From Chloroflexota bacterium (GTDB lineage: Bacteria; Chloroflexota; Limnocylindria; QHBO01): a stretch of DNA of 6,186 bases. A program made the position numbers and the translations under genes. The notes beneath the pieces are model-generated. The model made no database searches and was not told where the DNA came from. It saw nothing but the letters and a program-made list of their open reading frames with translations. The stretch is taken from positions 1 through 6,186 of the forward strand of contig JAPSGM010000120.1 in the NCBI GenBank assembly GCA_031177555.1. Direction: 5' to 3'. Shown here one piece after another: positions 1 through 6,182 of this stretch (position 1 is its first letter; every line of letters starts with the position of its first letter).

Positions 1-1
1 C

Positions 2-358
2 GGCCTCCTCGGAGAGATGCGGCGCGCGGCGCGTGCCGGCGACCTGCACGCGGAGGCGGTGGCCGACGCCGCCTTCCACGGAACGATCGTGGAGGTCTCA
101 GGGAACGCCATGCTGCAGCGGGTCTGGCAGTTGCTCGAGCCGCTCTCACGCACCTACATCACCCTCGTCGCGCCTGGGGCCGACCGCCACCGCATCGCCG
201 ACCTGCACCAACCGGTCCTCGACGCGCTGAGGATCCACGATGCCGCACGTACGGCCGAGGCGCTGGACCATCACTACACTGCAGTGGGGAGCATGCTCGC
301 CGGCCTGTGGGCGGACGATCAGCCTCCCGCAGCGCTCGAGCCGATCGAAGGGAACTGA
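2..358 (+). CDS. GntR-family (FadR/FCD subfamily) transcriptional regulator, C-terminal part, 5' truncated by window edge
   Basis: The reading frame is open from base 2 and ends at TGA 356-358, so only about 118 residues of the C-terminal effector domain are visible. The winged-helix DNA-binding domain expected at the N-terminus lies outside the window. The ATG at 17-19 is internal and probably not the true start. FCD hallmarks are visible: an Asp-x3-His helix (Asp at 65-67, His at 77-79), then a V-S-G-N turn, a helix with His at 206-208 followed by a VLDAL segment, and a final helix with a His pair at 269-274. In FCD proteins such an Asp and His residues bind a metal next to the carboxylate effector. 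Family members usually repress catabolic operons until a small acid ligand binds. Its 1-base stop/start overlap with the next gene suggests that it is co-transcribed with, and controls, the downstream pathway. The target and ligand are inferred, not shown. I am confident of the family. Confidence 0.85.
   Translation, partial: GLLGEMRRAARAGDLHAEAVADAAFHGTIVEVSGNAMLQRVWQLLEPLSRTYITLVAPGADRHRIADLHQPVLDALRIHDAARTAEALDHHYTAVGSMLAGLWADDQPPAALEPIEGN
347..353 (+). promoter_or_regulatory. Ribosome binding site for the HprK-like gene
   Basis: GAAGGGA lies 4 bases before ATG 358, a little close but the only purine-rich stretch nearby. It supports 358 over the in-frame ATG at 307. Confidence 0.5.
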
Positions 359-1260
359 TGAACGCACTCGGCACCAACGCCTCCCTCATGCTGTCCGAGG
401 AGCTGTCGGCCGGCGCCGCGCGGCTGCGCATCGATGTCTTGGGCGGCGAGCCGCGTGACCACGTCCTGGAGGACATGAACTTCCTCAACTATCGCCTCGC
501 TGACGTGCGGCTCTCGCCCGAGGTGACGCTTTCCCGTCCTGACATCGTCTGGCAGCGCCACGGCGACAAGTCGATCGGCTACGACGGCCAGGCCATCACC
601 TTCACGGGCCCGTGGCCGGCCGGACCCCTGCAGAAGGTGGTGGTCGCGATGCTGGCCCTCCGCATGGAGGCCGCGGGATTGCACCCGTTCCACGCCTCGG
701 CGGTTCGCTACCGGGACCGGACGATCATGTTCCTCGGCGGCGAGTCGAACCACGGCAAGAGCATGGGCCAGATCGAGGCCTGCCGCCGTGGCGGGCTCCT
801 GGTGTCCACCGAGACGACGGTGGTGGATGAGGACGGGACGGCGGTGATGGGCTCGAAGGACGTCTTCATCAAGAAGCGCGCAGAGGGGACCGAGCGAGCG
901 GACAAGGCAGCGCCGACCCGCGGCGTGGAGAAGTTCTTCGGCGAGATGCCCACGTGGGAGTCGATCGATATGGCGAGCAACGTGGACGTGGTGGTGGTGC
1001 CGGCGATCGACGGCAACTTCGACCCGAGCCTGGTCGAGATGATCCCGTTCGAGCGCCAGTTCCAGACCTTCCACTCCCTCCAGAACTACTTCCTGCTCAA
1101 CGAGCTGCTCGCGCCGGACTGGCCGATGCCGATGGTAGACACCGAGCCGCTGCGCCGTGCGCGGGCCGGGTTCGTGGCGCGCTTCTCCGAGCGGCCCTAC
1201 TACTTCGTCCGCGCCGCGAACCCCCAAGTGCTGATGGACGAAGTGGACAGGGTCCTTTGA
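358..1260 (+). CDS. HPr kinase/PEP-carboxykinase-like P-loop protein, function unknown
   Basis: This is a 300-residue protein. ATG 358 is chosen because it overlaps the previous stop (TGATG) and has a purine-rich GAAGGGA at 347-353. An upstream in-frame ATG at 307 would overlap the regulator by 52 bases and lacks this context. The middle carries a Walker A loop, GESNHGKS, at residues 128-135. It is preceded by an H-A-S-A-V strand (112-116) and a hydrophobic strand IMFLG, and followed by a helix and the strand GGLLVS (145-150). That order is the one seen in HprK-like kinases, where a His-containing strand, the P-loop and an Asp-bearing strand follow each other. Here the Asp-Asp expected after the last strand reads S-T-E-T (150-153), so a standard kinase site is not certain. 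Residues 1-110 are not recognisable to me. A second hydrophobic strand, VDVVVVPA, lies at 209-216. No signal peptide or membrane segment is visible, so it is probably cytosolic. It could be a protein or small-molecule kinase, or a nucleotide-dependent accessory factor for the hydroxylase or the dikinase. Confidence 0.6.
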   Translation: MNALGTNASLMLSEELSAGAARLRIDVLGGEPRDHVLEDMNFLNYRLADVRLSPEVTLSRPDIVWQRHGDKSIGYDGQAITFTGPWPAGPLQKVVVAMLALRMEAAGLHPFHASAVRYRDRTIMFLGGESNHGKSMGQIEACRRGGLLVSTETTVVDEDGTAVMGSKDVFIKKRAEGTERADKAAPTRGVEKFFGEMPTWESIDMASNVDVVVVPAIDGNFDPSLVEMIPFERQFQTFHSLQNYFLLNELLAPDWPMPMVDTEPLRRARAGFVARFSERPYYFVRAANPQVLMDEVDRVL

Positions 1261-1286
1261 TCGCGACCGGCCCGGCACCTGCACCG

Positions 1287-2150
1287 ATGCGCTCCTTCGA
1301 CTACCAGCGTCCCGCCACCCTCACCGATGCGGTCGCGCTGCTCGAGCGGCATGGTCCGGAAGCCCAGATCCTGGCGGGCGGCACCGACCTGATCATCGGT
1401 CTCCGCGACCGGACCATCCAGCCCAGCGTGGTGGCGGATCTCAAGCAGGTTCCCGAGCTGCGCCCGGCGATCGACGAGCAGGACGGCTGGCTCTCGATCA
1501 GCGCGGGTACGACCATGACGCAGATCTCCGCGCACCCTGCCATCCGCCGCCACTTCATGGCGCTGGTAGAAGGCGCGGACGTCGTTGGGTCGGTCCAGAT
1601 CCGGAACCGCGCGACGCTGGCCGGCAACATCTGCAACGCCTCACCAGCCGCCGACACCGCGCCACCGCTGCTCGTCTTCGGCGCGCGCGTGCTGGTGGAG
1701 GGCCCCGCCGGAGAGCGCCGCATCCCGATCGATGAGTTCTTCGTCCGCTCGCGCGAGACCACGCTCCTGCGAGGCGAGCTGGTCAAGTCCATCGAGCTGC
1801 CGGTGCCGCGCGAGCCGGTGGGCGCGGCCTACCTGCGCCTGACGCGCCGCCGAGGGACCGACCTCGCCTCGATCACCCTGTGCTGCGGGGTCGAGCCCTC
1901 GGGCAGCACCCGACTCGCCTACGGCAGCGTGGGTCCGAAGCCCGTGCTGTTCACCGACAAGAGCGGAGTGCTGGCCGATCCCGCGACGGCAGAGGACGCG
2001 AAGCTGGCGATCCTGGAGGAGATGCTCTCCGCCGCGAGCCCCTCGCCGCGATCCGTCCGCGCCAGTCCCCAGTACCGCCGGGCGATGCTGCGCGTGCTCG
2101 CACGGCGCGGCCTGCGCGCCGCCGTGGAGCGGCTGCGGGGCGCAGCCTGA
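1287..2150 (+). CDS. FAD-binding (medium) subunit of xanthine dehydrogenase/CO dehydrogenase-family molybdenum hydroxylase
   Basis: This 287-residue protein matches the usual length of the family's FAD subunit (about 280-290). It carries electrons from the [2Fe-2S] subunit to the final acceptor through FAD. The first pyrophosphate-binding loop, AGGTDLIIGLR, is at residues 30-40. The second, VQIRNRATLAGNICNASPAAD, spans about 103-123 and is followed by the typical TAPPLL helix. The C-terminal domain (about 175-280) fits the CO dehydrogenase flavoprotein C-terminal fold and ends in an Arg-rich helix. ATG 1287 is chosen because family members start with a short M-x2-F-x-Y-x2-P segment, exactly as here (MRSFDYQRP). 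No Shine-Dalgarno precedes it. A TTG at 1257, overlapping the previous stop as TTGA, would add ten residues. The stop overlaps the next ATG by one base. The complex is expected to be cytosolic. The family is certain; the electron acceptor (NAD+, quinone or other) is not shown. Confidence 0.93.
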   Translation: MRSFDYQRPATLTDAVALLERHGPEAQILAGGTDLIIGLRDRTIQPSVVADLKQVPELRPAIDEQDGWLSISAGTTMTQISAHPAIRRHFMALVEGADVVGSVQIRNRATLAGNICNASPAADTAPPLLVFGARVLVEGPAGERRIPIDEFFVRSRETTLLRGELVKSIELPVPREPVGAAYLRLTRRRGTDLASITLCCGVEPSGSTRLAYGSVGPKPVLFTDKSGVLADPATAEDAKLAILEEMLSAASPSPRSVRASPQYRRAMLRVLARRGLRAAVERLRGAA

Positions 2151-2626
2151 TGCCACGCACCCTCGACGTGGAGCTGACCGTCAACGGTGCCCCACGGCGC
2201 CTGGAGGTGCACGTCCACCACACGCTGCTGGACGTGCTGCGCGACCAGCTTGGCCTGACCGGCACGAAGGAGTGCTGCGTCGTGGGCGAGTGCGGCGCCT
2301 GCACCGTCATCGTCGACGACCTGCCGGTGAACTCCTGCCTGATGCTTGCGGTCGAGGCTGACGGCCACGAGGTGCGCAGCGTCGAAGGCCTGGCGCGTGC
2401 CGGGGAGCTGACGCCGCTGCAGCAGGCCTTCCTGGACAAGGGGGCCGCGCAGTGCGGGTTCTGCATCCCCGGCCAGCTGATGGCGGCCCAGGCGCTGCTT
2501 GAGCAGAGCCCGGATCCGACCGTGGCGGACGTGCACGAGGCGCTGGCCGGCAACCTGTGCCGCTGTTCCGGCTACGAGCAGATCACCGAGGCGGTCCTGG
2601 CGGCGGCCGAGGAGATGCGCCGGTGA
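2150..2626 (+). CDS. [2Fe-2S] (small) subunit of xanthine dehydrogenase-family molybdenum hydroxylase
   Basis: This 158-residue protein has the normal family length. It holds the two [2Fe-2S] clusters that pass electrons from the molybdenum site to FAD. The N-terminal plant-ferredoxin-like domain (about 1-78) has ligands C43, C48, C51 and C63 (C-x4-C-x2-C-x11-C) in the motif GECGACTVIVDD. The C-terminal four-helix domain (about 85-155) has C102, C105, C137 and C139 (C-x2-C-x31-C-x-C) in QCGFCIPG and GNLCRCSGY. All eight ligands are present, so both clusters should form. C42 sits just before the first ligand, where many relatives have Gly. Gln101, in front of the third cluster Cys pair, is the conserved residue near the molybdopterin. 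ATG 2150 overlaps the preceding TGA by one base (TGATG), and the Shine-Dalgarno is weak (GCGGGG at 2135-2140), which suggests translational coupling. No Tat or Sec signal is present, so this is the cytosolic type. Confidence 0.96.
   Translation: MPRTLDVELTVNGAPRRLEVHVHHTLLDVLRDQLGLTGTKECCVVGECGACTVIVDDLPVNSCLMLAVEADGHEVRSVEGLARAGELTPLQQAFLDKGAAQCGFCIPGQLMAAQALLEQSPDPTVADVHEALAGNLCRCSGYEQITEAVLAAAEEMRR
2610..2614 (+). promoter_or_regulatory. Ribosome binding site deciding the GTG start of the large subunit
   Basis: AGGAG is 8 bases before GTG 2623 and 14 bases before ATG 2629, so the GTG is the better start. The site lies inside the end of the [2Fe-2S] subunit gene. Confidence 0.7.
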
Positions 2627-4890
2627 GCATGCGGAGCGTCGGCGCCTCCCCGCGCCGGGTCGGCGGGCACGGGCGCGTCACCGGCCAGCAGCAGTACGTG
2701 GCCGACATCCATCTCCCCGACGAGCTGCACGTCGCCCTCGTTACCGTCGACTGCGCCCGCGCTCGGATCATCTCGGTCGACCGCTCGGCCGCCGAGAGGG
2801 TCCCCGGCGTGCGCCTGGTCATGACCGCCGACGACCTTCCGCAGCCCGTCCCGCGCTTCGGGCCGCAGTTCAGGGATCGCCCCGTCCTCGCCGTTGGCGA
2901 GACGAAATTCCACGGCGAGCCCGTTGCCGCGGTGGCCGCCGAGACGAAGGACGCGGCCGACGAGGCGGCCCGCCTCGTGCTCGTGGAGCACGAGGAGCTG
3001 CCGCCTGTGTACACCATCGCCGGCGCCCTGGACCCCGCCGCGCCGCTCGTCCAGGATCCTGCGCTGCGCGCCGGCGACGCGCTCGCGGAAAGCAACGTGC
3101 TCGCCGAGCATCGCTACGAGTGGGGCGATATCGAGGCGGCGACATCGGACCTGGTGGTGGAGAACATCTATGCGTTCCCGATGGTCACGCACTTCGCCAT
3201 CGAGCCGCACGCGTTCATCGCCGCGCCCGGCGAGGAGGGCCTGACGATCTGGAGCTCCATCCAGCACCCGTACTGGCTGCAGCGGATCATCGCCGGGCTG
3301 GTTGGGCTGCCCCTCGCCCGGGTGCGGGTCATCGCGCCCGATCCGGGCGGGGCCTTCGGCGGGAAGCAGCACGCCAAGTTCGAGCCACTGATGGCCTTCA
3401 TGGCCTTGCGCGCCGGCCGCCCGGTGCGGCTGGTGCTGAGCCTGGAGGAGACTTTCCAGGCCGCGCGCCGGAACTCGGCCGAGATCCGGGTGCGCACGGG
3501 CCTCCGCTCCGATGGGAGCATCACCTTCCGCGAGATCCACGCCGACTACCTGCTCGGGCCCTACGCCGACATCTCGGACCGAGTGGTCGGCAAGGGCAGC
3601 TACCCGGGCAACGGGCCGTACCGGGTGCCAGCCTCGCGCATCGTGGCCAGGGCCATCCTTTCGCACACCACCCCCTCGACCGCGTTCCGCGGCTTCGGCG
3701 CTCCCCAGGTCAACTGGGCCGTGGAGTCGAACCTCGACGAGGGGGCGAAGGCGCTGGGCCTCGACGGCCTGCAGATCCGGCTGCGCAACCTCGCGCGGCG
3801 CGGGGAGAAGTTCCTTCCCTACGACACGCCGGCCGACGGCGACTGGCAGCAGACGGTCAGACGCGCGGCGGAGCTGGTGGGCTGGGATACGGAGCTGCCG
3901 GCGGGGCACGGCCGCGGAATCGCCCTCGGCATCAAGCTCGGGCCCACCACCGGGCTTTCGCACGCCACGGTGCGGTTCCTGGCCGACGGGAGCGTGCTCG
4001 TCTTCGCCGGAACCTCCGACATGGGCCAGGGGTCGCGGACGATCTTCGCGCAGATCGCCTCGGAGGAGATGGGCGTGCCGCTCGATCGCATCACCGTGGT
4101 CAGCGGCGACACGCACGTGGTCCCCTACGACCAGCAGACCTCGGCCGCCCGCTCCAGCGTGCTCATGGGAAACGCCATCATCGAGGCCTGCCGGAGCCTG
4201 CACGGGCAGCTGCGCGACATGGCGGCCCAGGCGTACGGCCTGGACCCGCAGGAGGTCCGCGTCGAACGCGGTGTCGCGCACCTCCCCGACGGTGAGGTGC
4301 CACTCGTCGAGGTGCTGCAGGCGGGCCTCGGCACGCTGGGCGGCGAGCTCATCGGCAACGGTATGGCGCGCAAGGAGGCCGAGCCGGACCACCCGCTCGG
4401 CGGCACCGCCGCGTTCTACGAGCTGAACTGCACGGCCATCGAGGCGACAGTGGACGACGAGACAGGCGAAGTGGTCCTGGTCAGGCACGCGATCGTCTCC
4501 GACGTCGGCAGGGCACTGAACCCGCTGCAGGTCCGGATGCAGGACGAGGGGGCCGCGATCATGGGGCTGGGACACACGCTCATGGAGCACTTGATCTACG
4601 ACGAGTCGGGGCGGATCCGGAACCTGGGGGCCATCGACTACCGCATCCCGACCGCCAAGGACCTACCGCTCGAGGTGCTGAGCGACGTCGTGGAGAACGC
4701 CGACGGGCCCGGCCCCTACGGTGCGAAGGGCATGAGCGAGGGTGCCCTGCTGTGCGTCGCGCCGGCCGTGGCCGCCGCGGTCCAGCAGGCGACCGGGGTG
4801 GTCATCCGGGACCTGCCGCTGACACCGCAGCGCATCTGGGAGGCGCTCGACGAGCGCCGGCGCAGCCCCTCACCGGAGGTCGTGTCGTGA
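2623..4890 (+). CDS. Molybdopterin-binding (large, catalytic) subunit of xanthine dehydrogenase-family hydroxylase
   Basis: This 755-residue protein is complete for the family (about 750-800). It holds the molybdenum cofactor and hydroxylates the substrate with water-derived oxygen. An N-terminal a/b hammerhead domain (about 18-128) starts at the G-R-V-T-G-x3-Y-V-A-D-I motif. Cofactor-binding motifs follow: IQHPYW (213-218, Gln214), GGAFGGKQ (242-249), TAFRGFGAPQ (353-362, Arg356), GTSDMGQGSRT (463-473), DVGRALNP (627-634) and GAKGMSEGA (700-708), in which Glu706 is the expected catalytic base. The loop TAFRGFG is of the xanthine dehydrogenase/aldehyde oxidase kind. It is not the AYxCSFR of form I or AYRGAGR of form II CO dehydrogenase, so this is not CoxL. 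Gln249 stands where bovine xanthine dehydrogenase has a substrate Glu, so xanthine need not be the substrate. GTG 2623 is preferred over ATG 2629 because AGGAG lies 8 bases upstream and GTGA overlaps the previous stop. There is no signal peptide. Confidence 0.94.
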   Translation: MSMRSVGASPRRVGGHGRVTGQQQYVADIHLPDELHVALVTVDCARARIISVDRSAAERVPGVRLVMTADDLPQPVPRFGPQFRDRPVLAVGETKFHGEPVAAVAAETKDAADEAARLVLVEHEELPPVYTIAGALDPAAPLVQDPALRAGDALAESNVLAEHRYEWGDIEAATSDLVVENIYAFPMVTHFAIEPHAFIAAPGEEGLTIWSSIQHPYWLQRIIAGLVGLPLARVRVIAPDPGGAFGGKQHAKFEPLMAFMALRAGRPVRLVLSLEETFQAARRNSAEIRVRTGLRSDGSITFREIHADYLLGPYADISDRVVGKGSYPGNGPYRVPASRIVARAILSHTTPSTAFRGFGAPQVNWAVESNLDEGAKALGLDGLQIRLRNLARRGEKFLPYDTPADGDWQQTVRRAAELVGWDTELPAGHGRGIALGIKLGPTTGLSHATVRFLADGSVLVFAGTSDMGQGSRTIFAQIASEEMGVPLDRITVVSGDTHVVPYDQQTSAARSSVLMGNAIIEACRSLHGQLRDMAAQAYGLDPQEVRVERGVAHLPDGEVPLVEVLQAGLGTLGGELIGNGMARKEAEPDHPLGGTAAFYELNCTAIEATVDDETGEVVLVRHAIVSDVGRALNPLQVRMQDEGAAIMGLGHTLMEHLIYDESGRIRNLGAIDYRIPTAKDLPLEVLSDVVENADGPGPYGAKGMSEGALLCVAPAVAAAVQQATGVVIRDLPLTPQRIWEALDERRRSPSPEVVS
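4875..4879 (+). promoter_or_regulatory. Ribosome binding site for the cyclase-family gene
   Basis: GGAGG, a near-perfect anti-16S match, ends 7 bases before GTG 4887 and lies inside the end of the large-subunit gene. It fixes the GTG that overlaps the previous stop as the start. Confidence 0.75.
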
Positions 4891-5777
4891 GCACCGGGTC
4901 CGAGATCGGGCCGGCTGCCGGGCTGCCGCCGGAGCAGGTCGTCCGTGCGGCTGGGTTGGTGCGCGAGGGCCGTCTGATCCCGATGGCCGCCGCCCGGTTC
5001 CCGGGCATGCCGCTCTTCCCTGGCCACCCGCCATTCCAGGTCCTCAACTACCGCACGCCGCGCGGCATCCGCGTCGCCGGTGCGCAGCCGTGGGGTCCGA
5101 TCAACGACGCCGGCCTCGGCTACATGGCCGAGTACGTCATGGCCACGTCGCACTCCGGCGCGCACGTGGACGCGCTCGCCCACATGACCGTAGGCGAAGA
5201 CATGCACTGGTATGGCGGTGGGTCGGCCGACGCCCACCTCACTGACTTCGGGCCCAGTTTCGGGGACGCGTCCCGCATGCCGCCGTTCTTCACGCGAGGC
5301 GTGCTGCTGGACGCGGCCGGGCAGCGCGGCCTGGATTGCCTGCCTGCCGGCTCGCCGGTCGACGCTGCCGAACTCGAGGCGATCTGCACCGCGCAGGGCG
5401 TGACCGTCGAGCCGTGGGACGTGGTGGTCATCCGCACCGGCTACATGGGCCTGTGGCCCGACGCCGAGCGCATGGCGGCGCACCGCACTCCAGGCCCGGA
5501 CATCTCCGCCGCGCGCTGGCTGCTGGAGCGCAGGGTCGTCGCCACGGGGACCGACACCGAGACCTACGAGGTGCAGCCCGCCCCCGATCCGGGGCCGACC
5601 GGCAATCCGCAACCCGTGCACACGCTGCTGCTCATCGAGAGCGGCGTCTACCTGATGGAGAGCCTGGACCTGGAGGCCCTGGCCCGCGAGCGCGTGTACG
5701 AGTTCCTGTTCGTCGCGCTCCCGCTGAAGATCCGCGGGGCTACCGGCTCGATGGTGGATCCGGTTGCGGTCGTCTGA
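4887..5777 (+). CDS. Cyclase-family (kynurenine formamidase-like) metal-dependent hydrolase
   Basis: This is a 296-residue protein. Pfam's Cyclase family contains arylformamidase (KynB), isatin hydrolase and related enzymes that hydrolyse amide, lactam or ester bonds using bound Zn2+ or Mn2+. The metal motif HSGAHVDALAH is at residues 89-99 (His89, His93, Asp95, His99), matching H-x-G-T-H-x-D-x3-H except that Ala replaces the usual Thr. Glu258, in IESGVYLMESLDLEAL, fits the conserved late Glu that follows the G-x-Y/I segment. It ends with the family's Y-x-F-x3-A-L-P-L-K-I-x-G-A-x-G-S segment (271-288). It is longer than KynB (about 210), so it belongs to the larger cyclase branch. GTG 4887 overlaps the previous stop (GTGA) and has GGAGG 7 bases upstream. 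Next to a molybdenum hydroxylase it most plausibly opens or cleaves the hydroxylated product. The substrate is unknown. No signal peptide is visible. Confidence 0.88.
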   Translation: MSTGSEIGPAAGLPPEQVVRAAGLVREGRLIPMAAARFPGMPLFPGHPPFQVLNYRTPRGIRVAGAQPWGPINDAGLGYMAEYVMATSHSGAHVDALAHMTVGEDMHWYGGGSADAHLTDFGPSFGDASRMPPFFTRGVLLDAAGQRGLDCLPAGSPVDAAELEAICTAQGVTVEPWDVVVIRTGYMGLWPDAERMAAHRTPGPDISAARWLLERRVVATGTDTETYEVQPAPDPGPTGNPQPVHTLLLIESGVYLMESLDLEALARERVYEFLFVALPLKIRGATGSMVDPVAVV

Positions 5778-5780
5778 GCC

Positions 5781-5788
5781 GAGGGGAG
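5781..5788 (+). promoter_or_regulatory. Ribosome binding site for the ppdK fragment
   Basis: GAGGGGAG occupies most of the 18-base gap after the cyclase stop and ends 7 bases before GTG 5796. It supports translation from that GTG. Confidence 0.7.
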
Positions 5789-5795
5789 CGCGAGC

Positions 5796-6182
5796 GTGAA
5801 CTACGTCTATGCCTTCGATCAATCGCATGGCCTGTCCCACGAGGAGCTGAAGCGGCTGATCGGAGGCAAGGGGGCCAACCTGTACGTGATGGCCACCCAG
5901 CTGGGGCTCCCCGTGCCGCCGGGCTTCACGATCTCGACCGAGGCCTGCCTGGCGTACCTCGACGGCGGCTGGCCCCATGGGCTGGAGGAGGAGGTGCGAG
6001 CCCACATGCGGCGGGTGGAGGAGGCCGTCGGCGACCGCTTCGGCGACCCGGACGCTCCACTGCTTGTCAGTGTCCGGTCAGGTGCGCCCGTGTCGATGCC
6101 CGGGATGATGGACACCATCCTGAACCTGGGCCTCAATGACGCGACCGCGGCGGGCCTGGCTCGCTCGTCGGGCTCCCCGTAA
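5796..6182 (+). CDS. ppdK: Pyruvate, phosphate dikinase, N-terminal fragment (128 residues, early stop)
   Basis: The full enzyme (about 870-900 residues) interconverts pyruvate + ATP + Pi and PEP + AMP + PPi, using an ATP-grasp domain, a phosphohistidine domain and a TIM barrel. Only the start of the ATP-grasp domain is present here. It shows V-Y-x-F at 4-7, GGKGANL (23-29, Lys25), the LGLPVPPGFTI segment (36-46), and VSVRSGAPVSMPGMMDTILN (91-110, Arg94), followed by LGLND at 111-115. The last block with the SMPGMMDT sequence is characteristic of PPDK and separates it from PEP synthase. The frame ends at TAA 6180-6182 followed directly by an in-frame TGA, just where full-length enzymes continue towards an R-F-A-x-D-S-Y-R-R segment. 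It may therefore be a pseudogene, a split gene or a sequence or contig-end error. GTG 5796 has GAGGGGAG 7 bases upstream and lies 18 bases after the cyclase. In the operon it would supply PEP from pyruvate. Confidence 0.88.
   Translation: MNYVYAFDQSHGLSHEELKRLIGGKGANLYVMATQLGLPVPPGFTISTEACLAYLDGGWPHGLEEEVRAHMRRVEEAVGDRFGDPDAPLLVSVRSGAPVSMPGMMDTILNLGLNDATAAGLARSSGSP

Noticed and set aside
2273..2278. Extra cysteine C42 next to the first cluster ligand C43, as a possible altered cluster
   Set aside because: All eight normal ligands keep canonical spacing, and a Cys at this variable position does not by itself imply a different cluster.
2499..4295. A 598-codon + strand frame overlapping the [2Fe-2S] and large-subunit genes
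   Set aside because: Its translation is almost entirely Arg, Ala, Gly and Pro, typical of an out-of-frame shadow, and it conflicts with two well-supported genes.
2572..4590. A 672-codon open frame on the minus strand opposite the large-subunit gene
   Set aside because: It is antisense to a gene with clear motifs throughout, its translation is rich in Arg, His, Gly and Asp with no recognisable domain, and long antisense frames are expected in high-GC coding DNA.
2623..4890. Aerobic carbon monoxide dehydrogenase large subunit (CoxL)
   Set aside because: The medium-small-large gene order fits, but the active-site loop is TAFRGFG and neither AYxCSFR (form I) nor AYRGAGR (form II) is present.
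5778..5795. Possible terminator or promoter between the cyclase and ppdK
   Set aside because: The 18-base gap is filled by a ribosome binding site and has no inverted repeat or T-run.
4716..6005. A 429-codon minus-strand frame across the cyclase and ppdK genes
   Set aside because: It shows low-complexity His/Arg/Gly-rich translation with no motif, opposite two recognised genes.
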